Part shown: positions 48,364 through 62,700 of the stretch, piece by piece
Layout: each line of letters opens with the position of its first letter
Numbering within the stretch: the first letter of the stretch is position 1
NCBI GenBank assembly: GCA_036345935.2
Contig: JADWOT020000005.1
Span: 7,435,960 to 7,499,959 of the forward strand
Direction: 5' to 3'
Length of the DNA: 64,000 nucleotides
Source: Taenia hydatigena
Taxonomy: Eukaryota > Platyhelminthes > Cestoda > Cyclophyllidea > Taeniidae
Notes under the pieces: generated by a model
The model's input: the letters and a program-made list of their open reading frames with translations, nothing else
Told to the model about the DNA's origin: nothing
The model's database searches: none
Translations under genes and position numbers: made by a program

Positions 48364-51300
48364 TTTTGTTTTCACTTCTTTTGCCAAATATTAGTGATTC
48401 TTGAGAATCATTGAAAACTTCCTCCTTATTCCCTTCTCATTGAGGGCTGCTTCACTAAGGGGGGTAAGGGGGCATCTAATGTCGAACTAATAATTTAAAT
48501 TTTTCTTTACAGCTTTTGTTTTGCAGATTTTCCGACCAGTACTGACATTTATTTGGTTCGAAGATGGCACTTTAGCTATATTGGCCTTTGCTGAAGGCTA
48601 TCGTTTTGGTTATTTTACCCGTTTCAAGTTTCCCTTGTTCCTGCTGGTGTTGGGCACATCTAGTTCACATATGCGCTCTGACCGTTTGGTGTCTTCAGCT
48701 CGGGGCATAAGAAACCCTGCTGAATTTACTCATCTTTATATAAGTAAACAAATATCGGCAAAAGCTACATGCTTTTCCTGTTTTACGGATTTGCCCTTTT
48801 TCCTCTATGTGGTGATGAATGTGGCGGCTCCTTTCTTCTGCTAAGGGTACGTGAGTACTAGCTGATTCTGACATACGGCCATTGCCTCCAGCATGTGGGC
48901 GTACTTGGGGCGATTTTTATTCTTATGTTTGAAATCACAAGTTGTTAGTGAGCAGTTCACCAGTGATAAAATAAAAACTAGCTTGAGAGGTTTGCTACGC
49001 TCTTGATAGCATATTTGGAGAATCGTTAGATCCAAAATTGCGAATACTAGTTAGCATGAATTCGGAGGAGTTCCGAAGAGTAGGTTGCGCTGTGCAGACT
49101 AGGAAGTGATTCACTCAATTAGGATATTGGCTGTGATTTCTTTGCCTGCACTGACAGCAAAAAATCACTGAAAACAGGATATGGAATCTTAGTGTGCTTT
49201 TTTCTCAATTAGTAAGGAGCACGCGAATCTAGAAGTGATATTCCAAGGAGAACTTTCAATTTCTCCTCTTCGTAGCATTACTTTACATGGCTTAATAGCC
49301 TAGAAATCGTGATGAAAGTCAAACTAGGTTGCTTACACTCTTTTTGAAATTTGTGCGTTTTTACCACGGATCAGTTTTGTTAACTTTGATTCCAGCTTGG
49401 TCCTTCCATGTGGCGCATTTCGGTGGTTTAAATTCTCTGGCTGCGTGAGAAAAAAGTAGCCCAGCACTATCCAGACGCCTCCCTCTAATTTTTCAGCTGT
49501 TTTCACAAGTGAACTCATATTCTAATTTCCAATTTATGGGCTTGCGATTACTTAAACACAATCACGAATTATCATGTATGCTTTGCGTAATAAAGTCACG
49601 ATTCTGAACCTCGAAACTCAACATTTTTAGAACTCAAATGGCTAGTAGCAGTCAATTTGATTGGAAGGTTTGGTATTTTTTAGAATTATTTCAAATGGGT
49701 GGGGTACCTCATTAATATTTATCCGCTAGTACTGCCCTATCAAGATTCAGACGTCGATTACTAATCCCACATCCTTTGAACAATAAGGGCATTTAGACAT
49801 GAGGATGTGAAGAAACTGATGATGCGACATCGTGGGGTGTGTGGTGGTTTTTTCTTTCGCATGGTATTTTGTGGGATGGGGAGATTATTCAAGGAGAATG
49901 TTAGCACCTACTTGTGGTGTGTTTGTTCTTCAGAAGTCCAGGACTAGGACTAATGAACGCGTTCCTTGTAACTCATGGAATAGCCAGGACTTGGATTTGA
50001 AATTACGCCGCCTTGGTTAGATACAACATGGAATTCTGTGTCACGCTGCTTCTCTTATTTCCTACAGAACTAAAGTCTACAAAACTCTTTACATACAAAA
50101 TTGGTGGTGCCTATCATTCAGAAAGGCCTCCTTTGATCCTGCACCGAGTGCTCTTTCCGACCATGTGGCGGGTGTTTTGACCTGTGGGGCCTTGTAGAAT
50201 GTGAGGAAGTAGGAGGAGGAGGTGGTGGTGGTGGTAGATAAAAGGGAGACGACTTTGGTGGTATTCGGGACATTTATCAACGACACTGCCTGGGTGGGTG
50301 ATATGTTGTACATAAACATATGGGTGCGGCAGTGCTCAGCAATCCTGGCTTTTCACAGCAGAAAGGATGGCAACTTTAACTCAACTTCAAGTATCCCAAG
50401 TGGGCAGTTGGACAGGTCTCAACAATGCTGAAATCTCACGAGTTAGAGGGATCGCTTAGATAATCGGTATCTTTAAGCATAATACAGACAGGTAGTTTTC
50501 AAAGCCACAACCGGTGGAGGCTCTTATCTAGGGGATTGGAATGGGCTAACTCGTGGCAGGGGTTAATTAGCAGTAGCTTCCGAGATTGATATTAGCCTGA
50601 TATCAGTGTGCAAATTAGCAGGTGAGTCCGCTAGGCCGAAGTCAGGCCCATAACGCATTCGGCCGACATGGAGTTCTATCTGCCGTTCCATTGAAAGAGT
50701 GGTGCTATCTAAGATGTCACTTTGTCAGTTGTGGAGCCAGATGAGTTGAACCGAGTTGATGAGGAGTGCTGTCCATCGAATTGACTCATTCTGATAAGTA
50801 AATTTAGCTTAAGGAGTATTTCAAATAATCACAGCGACTTTGGGATTAGCGGTTAAGGTTATGTAATTGTTATCCACCCATTATGAGTGGTGGATTTACT
50901 GGGCATTATTTGATAAGATGAAATGCCAGCTCTAGAAAGATGGATTCATAGAGTCAGACCGGATTAAGGTTCTTTTTTTTGCGCAGATAGTTGTGCCGGA
51001 ATGGTTGACAAACAAGCGACCGACGCCTGAGCGCTCAGCGTCTGACAGCAGCACATACTTGTTGCTTAATTTATGCATTCGTCTAACTCACAAGTACGCA
51101 TTGAGATTTTCATTTTGGGCCATGCAGGTATAGAGATGGAAGCAGTAGGCAACAGTTGGGATTCGATTTAATGTCTGTCATTTTCTATTTTTTGAATCAA
51201 AATATATCTATCCAAGGATGGCTGGTTTGGTCTCAGAAGAAATACTTTAAGACATAAGCCTTGCGTGCTGGAGTTGATTAATAAGTTCTTTTAATCGTAA

Positions 51301-51904
51301 AAACCGAGTTGAACTAAAATGAAATTCAGCACTTATCAGAAAATTTTATGGAAGTTAAACAAACCTAACGGTGGGTGGTGTGAATGGAGGCTGTGTTTGT
51401 GCTCATTTTTCGCTTTCATGTGTCTGAAGTCATGTGAACGGCAAAGGAGAATTTGTCTCAAACCAAATGCTTTACATTAGGCTCAGTTTTACTTAGAAAA
51501 TCGAAAAACGCAAGGTTGCAAAAAAGTGAGTTTTTGATAAGGTTTGAGATACAAGGAGAAAACAGTTTCACCATCTACTGGTTAAAAATTGTCTCCTTCG
51601 TTTGAAATTGTTTGCATTAAATTAGCTATTAAAATGTAATATTACTTTCAACACTGATTTTATCACTATTATTTTTCTTCAGTCAAGACAATGACGGTGT
51701 GGTTCGAGCAAAAAAAGCAAAAAATATGCTTTTTCCTTTGTGAAAACCACTGACAAATTGTGTGGCTCCCCATACAAACGATTATTTTCCTTCCTGCTCT
51801 TCCCTTCTTCTACCCCTAGAATGAGAAAGTTGGTTGCCTCTAGACATTGTTTTTATGAGCAGAAGGAAGATACAGGATAACTGGGCCGGAGTGTCTAAGA
51901 GGAG

Positions 51905-52000
51905 GATGTGTCGGCCTCTGAAGAGCTACCACGGTGACCCACAACCGGGTTAAAATTGTCCTCCCGCCTCTGGCCTACAGAGCACATTTAAAGAATAAGT
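51905..52000 (+). repeat. Dispersed repeat R2, copy 2
   Basis: Contains CTCCCGCCTCTGGCCTAC followed by AGAGCACATTTAAAGAATA, the opposite orientation of the copy at 29.2 kb. It is followed 150 bp on by an R1 copy. Confidence 0.5.
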
Positions 52001-52139
52001 ATTGCACCCCAAGCCTTCTCCAAAAGTGATTGAAAGCATAAAGTTATGGCAAGGGATCCACTTTGCGCCCTCGCCATTGCAACTGCATTGAGCCACCTGA
52101 TCTCTGATCTGTGCCAGTAGCCCTCAGTCCCCTCTTCTC

Positions 52140-52265
52140 AAGTAGTATGCCATCTTTCATCTTCAGGAATGACTCTAGGCGCTACAAAAACATTCGGTTT
52201 GCAGATACTGGCATTTCCCAGAGGCTGGAATGCTCTAATGAAGGTACAATAGGGGGGGACCCGAA
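52140..52265 (+). repeat. Dispersed repeat R1, copy 9
   Basis: Has GAATGACTCTAGGCGCTACA, then ATACTGGCATTTCCCAGAGG and TGAAGGTACAATAG. It lies close to a copy of repeat R2. Confidence 0.5.
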
Positions 52266-53528
52266 GTGGCTCCTTTGCGGTAACCGAAGCATTTGGCACC
52301 AGGTGCCTATTAGCTGAAGCTTAATTGACTATTTACCAATAAGTGACAAAAACTTAGACTTCTGAGGAATATCCAACGTTCTTCACAAGCAATTTCTCTA
52401 ATATTTACTCAAATAGAAACAATGAATAATTGTAATATTCTAGTTGTTTGTCTAAATCTCGATTATTGGCTTAAGGTCACTTAGGGGCCTCCGTCATTGT
52501 AGCTCCTGAGCCCTTGCGTGGGTCTACAACACATGTTCCGCCCAAGTGTTGCACTTTATTTCGTCTACAGAGAAGTCACGGGGAACTGTGTACATACATT
52601 ATATCATTTGAAGCCATAATATTGTTGGGCAAGTAAACAAAGAGCTTGAGATGGTAGAGTCGGCGGTGCAAAAAGCCGTGTATTTCATAGCGTTTCGAGG
52701 CATGCATATGAATAACGTGTATCTAGAACCCTTTTACCCCCTGAATTTGAATTTTAATAATTAACCATTTATTAATGTCATTAATTTAATGAAAATTGAC
52801 GAATAATAACCGATACCCATGTTTATCTTTTTTTAAAAAATCTTCAACAAAATAAATTGCGGGATGGTGAAACTTCCACAATCCGAAATTGTTTTGTTAA
52901 CTTCATGCTCTCTAAATCACAAAGCGCTGTGATTTAGGCGCGTTGTCCGTTGTTCTCATATACCCCATGGCGTGGAAATGCTTTTGATTTTTATTTAACA
53001 TTTATAACAACGACCTAGAAACAAACGTTTACTGAAATCCTTAGCGAAGGATAATCTGGGACTATAATTAAAGTTTTTGGTAACTTTGTAGTTTTGGATG
53101 AATGCATTTTTTCTCTCTACATAGCAAAAACTCAACCTAAAGATAATTTTTGCCCCAAATTCAAGGATTTGAAAATTTTCGATATCCCAAATTAATGTAC
53201 AAATTGACAAATGAGCAAAAAAAGCTTTTCATCAATCTAATGGAGGGTAATTATCCTATTTTCCACAGATTATCAGGTTCGTATGACTCCGGTTTGATTT
53301 ATAAAGTGCAGCAAATCTCGCGCATTAACTGGACTGTGTCCATAAACCCATTTGATTCTTCCTATCAGCGTGCTAAAGAGACTGCATCCGCCTCATTTCT
53401 GATTGGTTAGAGGCTTTTAAAAATAATTCCTTACCCTCGTCCAATCATCATGCGAAGTTGCATTAGTCTGAGCATTCCCATCTGCCTCGGCAAGGGGTGC
53501 ACTTCACCGACAGCGCGTCTTCCATAGA

Positions 53529-56500
53529 ATGACGAATATCACATCTCCTCCGTTCAGAGAGTCCACCTTTGAATGGGGCCCTTTAATCCAGACAGTAGTT
53601 TTCATCATTTATGGTGTCATTATTATACTCAGTCTGTTGGGCAACACAATTGTCATCCTTGTCATTCTTCGCTGCAAGTCAATGCAATCAATAACAAACC
53701 TCTTCATCACCAACCTTGCTGTCTCCGATTTACTCATGAGTCTGGTTGCGGCGCCATTTACACCTATCGCTGCATTCTCCGACACATGGGTGTTACCTCA
53801 GTTTCTCTGTAAACTCCTCAGCTTCACTATGGGTGTCTCGGTGTACGTCTCAACATTGACGTCCACAGCCATTGCAGTGGATCGATATTTGGTCATTGTG
53901 CATCCCTTCTTCTCAAAAATGCGCAACTGGATGTGCGGGACCATTATTGCTACAATTTGGGCGATCGCCACGCTCATCTGCTTACCGCTCGCTATCCATC
54001 AAACCACCACTGTCGATCCTGTCCTAAATGTTACAATTTGTACGGAATCCTGGCCTCCTGGAGAGTCTAGACGGGTAAAGCATTTGATTGTCAATTCAAA
54101 GAACGAAATTCCCTCCATCAAAATTTTCCGGCTAATTGATAGCGATGGTCATCTAGATTTCTTGTTAGAGGGCTCATTGTTAGCTCTATATACGGTGACG
54201 ATTAATTGCGTTATCAGTAGATACTAGGATGTTAAGTAGCCTTGACTCCTTCTTGTGGTCTTTGTATTTAGCGCGATTCCCAAAAAATGTGGTTTATTGT
54301 GTGCAGCAATAAATGGGTTTGGTGATTAGTCTGTCCCCGTAAAAACGCACTCTATCACTTTTCTGTTTTGGCGATCCACCATAAACTTTTTCACTGCTCA
54401 TTTACTGTATGTAGGCTCATAAAGTAGAAATCAACTGCTAACAGTACTAATGGAGGAATGCACAATGTTTCCAAGATAATGGCATCACGTACTTTCTAGG
54501 TGATAAGCATCTCCTCGTAAATCTAAAAAAGTGCGGCTAAAGTCCGAAAGAATGCTACTAAATCCACATTTTAGGAGTAACCGATAGGCTTTCAGTGATA
54601 CAAATGTTTCCAAAAATGTTGATTATCACCAGTACCTCCTTCTTGGCTAGAAATTTGTCTTTATCAAGCTGGCAACGCCCTCAGTCACGGGTTGCAGTTG
54701 ACATTTATAGATTGAATAATTGTGTGCATGGGTTAGCAACTCCAGTGGATGCTCATCGAGCGCATAAACAGTGGTTAGGAGAGCTTCTAATTACACCGGT
54801 CGTCAAACTCATTAATAAATAATTGTAAGGAACAAGATCGAGATATACATGCAATTAGGGCCAAAAAATAAGGATGGAAGTGCTGGGAAGGTACCAAAGG
54901 TAGAAAAAAGGGGCATGAGAGCAAAAAGAAGCTCGCTTTTTTTCCAATCCGAGTGGCAGAGTTCAGCGAAAACTTGAAATCAAATTTAAAATGCTTGTTT
55001 CCGGAATGTATCGCGATTCATGATTTATGCTCGAGTGTTGCAAATATACGCAAAACGTCCTTAAAAATCTTTGGTAAGAGCAAGATTAAGCGTTAATCGG
55101 GAAAGATATTGAGAACTAAGACAGCTGTTTGTTTGATTAAGCTTTTGCAATGTAATGTTTTATTTACCACAAATTATTTTTTATAAAGGCGGTAGATCAC
55201 CGCTTTAATCTTCCCTTCTGCTCAATTTTATAGGTGCACATAAAAATAAGTGTTACTCTGGTAGTACCTCAACCCACAGGGGAGGGGGCAGCATTGTATC
55301 CCTTCTAGACGCAATTTATGGCAAAATCTTCAGTCTAATTCATAACTTACACTTTAATGCCAATGACTACTTCTTGTACTTTGAAATCCACAATCAGCTA
55401 AAAGGACAGTGAGCAGAAATTTGAACGGTCCTTCGGAAGGCATCGCATCTTAAGCTTCATGCGGTCTTTTGATCCAAAGGAAATCTATTTATAATTCAAA
55501 ACATGCTGGATTTTTTTTCCCAGTAGAATGCATGTGAGAGATTTTTATAGCATTGTTCAAAATCATTGTCAACTTGGTCTTAAACTATGCCTAGGCGACG
55601 TGTATGAGCACATTATGACTATGACGTTACTTTTATTGAAGCGCAAACATATTGTTACTTGAGCACGTCGCGTATTTTATATCCTACTGAATAGGATCCA
55701 GCCACCGCCAGATGATGGTCTTAGTTGACTTTGGTCATACCTTCAAACCAGGCCCTATGCTTGACAGTTGTGATAATTTAATGTTTGAGTGTGGGAAGCC
55801 ATTGTCACACATGGCCGGCATACTTTGTGATTCACAAAATACTACCCACCACTTATCATGAACACATGTACAAGTTCTGCCGAAAAGTGTCCGCGACACT
55901 GCAAATGTGGAGGACGCGTTGACACATCTGGGCTAACAAAAAGGGTAACATTCGGAAATTTCGACAGCTCCTGTCCCACAAAACGTTGCTCAATAATTTT
56001 ATTTTACCAACTAAATAACAGAAAAATCTATAAAAGATAAGTTTTTAAATCAAAACTGAATAAAGTAAAGGCGATTAATAGTGGTCAAGCTGGATTTGGA
56101 GTTACAAAACCCAATATTAAAGGAGTTTCACTGTCTTTTAACAAGGTTTATGCCATTCGGCAGGTAAACAGGGCATAGTAATAGAGCGTCTAATTGCAAC
56201 ATTCGTTCAAAAAGTCAAAAATTAGCAAAAAATGTCACCTAAAGTATGGAGGTCTCCTCAACCCCATTTCTAATGAAAAAAGATCTCACTCAATATAATA
56301 ATAAAAAATCATCGAAGCATGGTAAAAGGCGGAAATTTTCTTGCATATTTGATTGGCGTTTTTCCATGTCTCAGACTACATTTGTCTTGTAAATTATCTA
56401 TTTTAAGGCAAAATCTAATTAAACACAATCAAGATCTTATTTGTAGCAGTGAGAGTTAATAAAGCTGCTTTAAACCTGATAGGATTCCCATGTATCCGAA

Positions 56501-59500
56501 ATTTCATGGAAACACAGATGTTAAGGTTATGGCCCTTTAAGCTTACATGCTGAGCACCCGAAGACTGCCTCGAGGATTAAATAACGACCAAATACCGGAA
56601 CAGAATGTATATATTTGGCATACAGTAGGGCTTAAGGCCAGCGGCACGGCCCAGAGGCCAGTCCACCCGGCAAAGTGACAATAGCGAAGCATTCGTGTGT
56701 CCACTTTATTGGAACCGGAGGCTAAATAAACGGCCAATGTGCTGCAACGTGATTACACCGTGTAGTAAATTATCCATGGATTCTTTCAATACTTTGTGGC
56801 ATGTATATCGGGTGGCACTAATTATTTTTGGCTGACCTTTAGGACACAATCTGTAAACATCCATCATCAAAACGACTATTATTAAAATGTTGTGGAGAGA
56901 AGTAAATTGCCACCCACAAGACAGTGTCATTAGAACAACTACCTTTCCTTTATATTGACTTAGCTTCAATGATTTTCGTACCGATGAATGCGCCTGTATA
57001 TTTTTGTTTATTCGACTAAAAACAAAGTTGTCGACACTCCATTCCAATAAAAGTCAACTTACCTTTGATTCCTCACCCGTCAAACCACCTGCAATCTAGT
57101 AGCTTTGATGTTGATCTTCTTTTTCATTGTAGATATTCTCAATTCTCAGTTTTGTATTTCAATTCGTGGCGCCCTCTGTAGTGATATCCTTTTGCTACTT
57201 CTACGTAAGTCGACTTTTGAGAAATCGACGTCAACAAAAGCTAGGATCTCGATTTCGCAGCGCTCACAAGCAGGATCTTGAAGCACGAAGGCACAACAAA
57301 ACCAACAGGTGACCTCACTCTTTACTAATGCATTATAGTACGCCTCTAACACTTTTATAGCGCATTTGTTAAGATGATGCTTAAGTTCATTGGTTTATCA
57401 TATATCAAGCGTAGAAATTTAAATTAGTATATTTTATGATCAATAAGTTGGGGTTTCTGCGTAACCTTGCATTGATGTCTAAAGAAAACACTCTAATCAT
57501 AACTGCTGCAAATTCAAATTCGCCTCTTATTAATGGTTCGGATCGTTTGTTTGTGAATATTATTTTTTAAAATGCAATATAATCAAGTAACGCGAATATC
57601 CAAATCGGTTAAAACACATTTAAAGCATGATCTTTGACTGTGAGGAGAAAAGGTAGTGGATCCTACTAGGAACACAAGAAAATGATCGCAAAAACCGTTG
57701 ACCGTTGGGCACGAATTGGTAATTCCTTTAAACACATAATTTCAGTACAATTAAAAACATCTGTTGTACATCATCTGAATTGATGAGGGTTTGTGGACAA
57801 ATTGACAATCATCAAAGACTAAGAAATAATGGCAACGAATTTGCTGTATTGTTTCTTTCACACTTTATGATAGAATTCAATTCATACTAGATTTCGTACT
57901 TAATGGCAATTTCCGCTCCTTCGTAATTTAGAAATATTACTATTCAGATGACAGCACCCTATCTTTTCTACCTATTTGTGGTGAAATGCCTCTCACAAAA
58001 CAGTTTTTATATTAAAATCTATTTAGCTCCTGTCAAGCCAACTCGTTAGTGACGAAAATTCGACCCTGTGCTCAAGAAAAGCAGTTGATGTTTTGATAAT
58101 AAGTAGTCGGGGCTTTCGAGCTATCACCAAGCGCACATGATGTGGCAAAGTCGAGGCAAAATTTTATTTCCGTCCTTAAACACCCTTACAACTTAGAGCA
58201 AAGAAAATGCACACTAGAATGCAGTGTTGCCCTTTTCTTTGTTCGCATCACCAATCATTGGCCGCTTATTCCAAACGAGGTGGTGTAACCCTGCGGAATT
58301 TGCAATTCTGCAATCCCGTGCATTCCTTTTTCGTTGAGAATCAAAAACTCCCTTCTTAACTCCTACAAAGTGCTTGCAATGAATTGCGGGAAATTACCTT
58401 CTACAAAGTTGATTTCGTCAAGAGTATTCTAGTATGGTAAATTAAAAGCTGATGGGGAACAATCGTTGATTTAGAATCAGCGTTAAAAACGCACTTTTTG
58501 TGCTAGCCTAGATCAGTCACGGATGGTAAGCATTACAAGAGATTTATGAAACCTTATGAATTCTTGGCTAATTAAGCGTTCTATTTTATTGTTTAGTAAC
58601 TTCGCGGAGGAAGCTAGTCTTTAAATAAAACACTCACAAGACACTTTGCTGAGAAAGTTTAATAGTTCTTTTACTTCAGGAAATAACTGACAATATCATG
58701 TTGTGATAAACCACCTTTAACTTTCTTACCTCATAGTTGGAGTTAAAAAACGCCAAAACGATTAGCAACATTTGGGCTGGGAAATAGAATTTATTTTGGC
58801 GGCCTAGATCCACATCTTTTCTAAGCCTACAATGCATGCATTTAATCATTGACACAAATTAACACAATGAGCATTTGCAGACCCATTTTAACTGTAACCG
58901 AATTTTTTTTCCCGTGAGGATGATAACATAATGCAAAACGGCCCTCATCAAGGGCATTTCGGTTAGTCGAATGATCCACGTGCTGGAAGACATTGCGTAT
59001 TGCAGCAGCATCTTAACACATGCCGAAAAGTTATTTTTTGTATTAAGAAGCCGTATTACACGGATTAATATCGCATTTCAGTGAATCCCATTGCAATCGC
59101 AAGGACAGGTTTTACATACATAAATAAAAGACCTTCTCAAAACACTACTACAGGCGACTGAACTAATAATATTATGAGTACATGCCTAGTATTCAAGGCA
59201 TGGATAAACTATGCCCTCAGCTTGACTAATAACCATTAATTTCTATCCATCCAGAATGCTCATAGCCATGGTGGTTGTGTTCGTGGTGTGCTGGATTCCA
59301 CTGAATGCGCTGTCAATATACAGTGACACCAAAGCCAATGACCCTAATTTCACAATACCTTACTTTAACGCAATCTTCGTGACCTGTCATATCATCGCAA
59401 TGAGCTCGGCCGTCTATAATCCCCTGCTTTACGCCTGGCTCAGTGAGACCTTCCGACGCAACCTGAGAACCCTCGTGCCACGATGGCGCGTAAAATCGTC

Positions 59501-59720
59501 TGCTATTGGTGCCCTTGGTACCGCTACTGCTATCGGTGCTGCAGCAGAAGAGGTGTTAAGATCAACTAGAACGAATGGCAACGACCTGACGCGCAAAAAC
59601 ATAGAGTCGCAAACGTGTTCTGGTGGTGGAGGATTGGAAGTTCTTCCCTTTGTTCAATTGCAGGAGGCAGATCGGCTTGACTCGGGGGTGCAAAATGATC
59701 TCAAGAAGAGTGAACATTGA
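53529..59720 (+). CDS. NPY/NPF-type neuropeptide GPCR
   Basis: Three exons, 53529-54074, 57133-57308 and 59255-59720, join in phases 0 and 2 and encode 395 residues. Exon 1 carries an NIT glycosylation site, TM1 with LGNT, TM2 NLAVSDLL, the Trp of ECL1, Cys94, TM3 ending AVDRY (DRY at 118-120), TM4 and the partner Cys171. Exon 2 is TM5 (FVFQFVAP..ISFCYFYVSRLL) plus part of a basic third inner loop. Exon 3 gives TM6 with FVVCWIPLN and TM7 with NPLLYAW followed by SETFRRN. The sequence of TM2-TM3 and the NPxLYAW end fit invertebrate NPF/NPY receptors, which couple mainly to Gi. Other Phe-amide receptors are possible. The C-tail is Ala/Gly-rich. The introns are 3.1 and 1.9 kb. Confidence 0.9.
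56590..56725 (+). repeat. Dispersed repeat R1, copy 10
   Basis: Has GCATACAGTAGGGCTTAAGG, then GCGGCACGGCCCAGAGGCCA and TCCACCCGGCAAAGTGACAA. It lies in the first intron of the GPCR gene. Confidence 0.6.
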
Positions 59721-62700
59721 CGTTCTTTTTGTATCATTGCGTAAACCTGACTCTACCAAGGTTGTCTGCTGTATTGACGTTTTATAACACCTCTGAGTAC
59801 CACCTGGTTTCCAATTGATGGGATACCCTCAAATAGATTGTTGAAGTCTCTGCAAGTGGTGATTAGTTGATGGAATTTATTCAAATCACACCTACTGTAC
59901 GATGATAGAATAGTGAGAGCGATTAGTAGGCTCCTGGACTTTCATGCATTTCCTCATAGCTGGGATTTCTCTTGTTAATCATTAAATTTCTTCACTTTGA
60001 TTGTTCATACAACGAAATCTGTAAGGCGGATTTCGCCCAAATTTTTTTTTGCTTAATTGATTAGGTAAGACGTGAATCGCTGCTAAACGATAGCATCATT
60101 TCCATCGCCAAACAGCTTTTTGCATTGAAAATTCCAGAATCAATTAAAAACGGGGAAGATTTTAACTGAACAAGTTTTTACTTCAAGAACTACTTCGTCC
60201 TCTGTATGGGTTCACTCCTCTTCTTTTGGTTCGGTCATTAATTCGCAATAAAATCTCTAAAAAAGTGGAAGTATAGGGATAATTACAGTTCATTCAAAAC
60301 CTGAACTAATAGACAGAGATGCTGAACACCGTTTAATAAAATGATACACAAAGCATGGCATTTTTTGTTGACTTTAATTAAATGAAGGAGTTCCGACTTT
60401 CACTAGCGGCTCTCCTGGCCACTACATCCGCAGTGTCAGGTATATTTTAATTAATTACTCACCATTATTTTTCTCATAAGAGGCGGACGAATACGGACAC
60501 AACCCCAAATTCATGAAATGTCTGTTTTATAAAAAATTCTGATCGACGCAGGATAAGTTTGGAAAGCCGGGAACCCAGGTCAAAAACTCACCTTAGTAAA
60601 ATTATGAATCTCTTTGAGTAGACTATAACTGCTACAAGCAATGACAATTTTGTAGAACACTCTCCCCTTAGGCATTGAATTGGCGATTCCATACACCAGA
60701 ATCTATGGCAATTGATGCTTGCGTTGGCTGCATTGTTGAAAGAGACAGCAAACAATAACATTTGTGGTCCTCCGATTAAATAACAATTGAATCATAAATT
60801 TTGCTTTTTAACATCAACATTTCAAAAAAAGGAGCCTGAAGAGCAAATGCAATTTGTGGAGGTAGATTTAAATTAGATTTTCGGTTTCGAAACTCTTGTG
60901 CCTGAAAATATCAACCTCTTAACCACTCATTGTGCATAAAATAAACTTAAGAAATACACTTGAATAATTGAATTCTTTGTGTCTAACTGAAGTGTAGCGG
61001 TCCAAGACTTAATCCTAGGGCAGGCTGCATTCTTCCGACGAACAGGAGGGGTAGAGGGTCACTAACGCGGCTCGGAGGAAATGCTACATAGTGGAAGCAC
61101 AAGGACAGCGTCTTGCTTCTTCTTGAAACTAAAATAGGGGAGTAAACAATTAATCAAAGCATTCTATAGTCCTTCTCCCCTTATGAGCATCGTACACGGC
61201 GATCCTTTTGATCAACCTCCAGTGTCAGGTATCGCAACTCACCAAGCCTGTCATCGAATTTATTTGCGATTGGGAGGGTATCTGATCGTAACGTCAGTTG
61301 TCCATCTTGACATTCTCACTAAGTCTTAAGTTTTGTTCTCTTTGGAGCTGTATTGAGGGAAGAATTTTTGTGCTAAATATTTCGTATGCCCATTGCTAGG
61401 CGTAAGAACACTGCACTAAAAGCAGTCACTTAATACGGGAACAGAGTTTTGTGTCTGGTCCTCCTTATCACTCGGTTCTCACTTCAGTGCTCCTTGCAGC
61501 TAGTAGAGAGGTAGAGGAGGTATCGCGTGTTTATTCATCTGATATCACTCGGGTAACGTAGATGGCTCGCGAATAATGTCACGTTAGGATGTTGTATTTT
61601 AAGAATGGGAAATGAGAAAGATATTGTTTGGGTTTGGAATTGTCATGACTCCAGCGCAGTGACGATGAGGAAAGAGACCTGAGGGTAACTGTCATGACCT
61701 AATGGATATGCCGCGTAAGTAAGAAAAGAATGATCAAAGTATCACAAAAGGGGATGTAATAGAGGGTCAGTGGGATGAGACTGTAAATTTGGATGAAGAG
61801 AGTGAGAAAAGTGAAGCTGCACTTTGTAAATTACTTACGAAGTAGCCAATGCACTGGCTTTTCCAAGGTAAAGGACATAACTTGCGGCTGGTCGGCCTCA
61901 ACCGTGCAGATGACTGCGAGCTATGCTAGTTTATGATTGTTAATTGTGACGATTAAGCTCATTGGGTACTGATACTAAAAAAGGACAAGGTAGAGCATCA
62001 GTGAAATAAAAGTTACAAAAGTCGAACGATCATCGGATCCCGGAACAAGAATAACGCTTAGAACATAATTCCCATAAAGGAATTTTATACGACTGTGGCT
62101 CTTCAATATGGAAGATAATGATTTCCTCAGCTGATGATAATCAGTAATTCTGATGCTCACTCTTGCTTAAGTTCCACTTTGGGGGTTCACCAGAACTTTT
62201 CATGGTGGTACTACTATTATCAAAGTATATCTGCTCCCAACCAACTATACATGAAATCCGTGCGGATTTCCGTAGCTGCTTGCATCGAAGTGGTAAGGCT
62301 CCTACTGACGCCTTGCCATAACTTATATAATTGTTCGGCTATCTCCGAAACATGTACTTCCTATGAAGCTTAAGTCTTTCTCTCTGAACATGTACATTGT
62401 TTTTGCATGTCTCTTAGTATGCTGTGCGTCAAAATTGTCACTGATGGGCCAATCAGCTAAAGAAGCCAGTTGTTCCATTATTTAGCGCCATTTGTGTTAG
62501 ACGAATCTTGCAAAACACGTACAAGTTGTTCGCGACTCCCCGAATCAGCAATATTATTGTATAATTCACAATTAGCTTACTGAACCACGGGATTTTCAAA
62601 CTCTAATTACTCAGCCAAATGTTTGCTTAGAATTAAGAACTTTGCATTTAGTGGGATCATTGAAAAATGGCCCAAGTGACTCCAAGTTGACTTTGGAGAG

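Larger units (their letters stand above)
48364..53528. other. No gene recognised (CNOT9 to GPCR)
   Basis: AT-rich, with one R1 and one R2 copy near 52 kb. Short frames only. Probably CNOT9 3' UTR at the left and GPCR 5' UTR/promoter at the right; no element could be defined. Confidence 0.4.
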
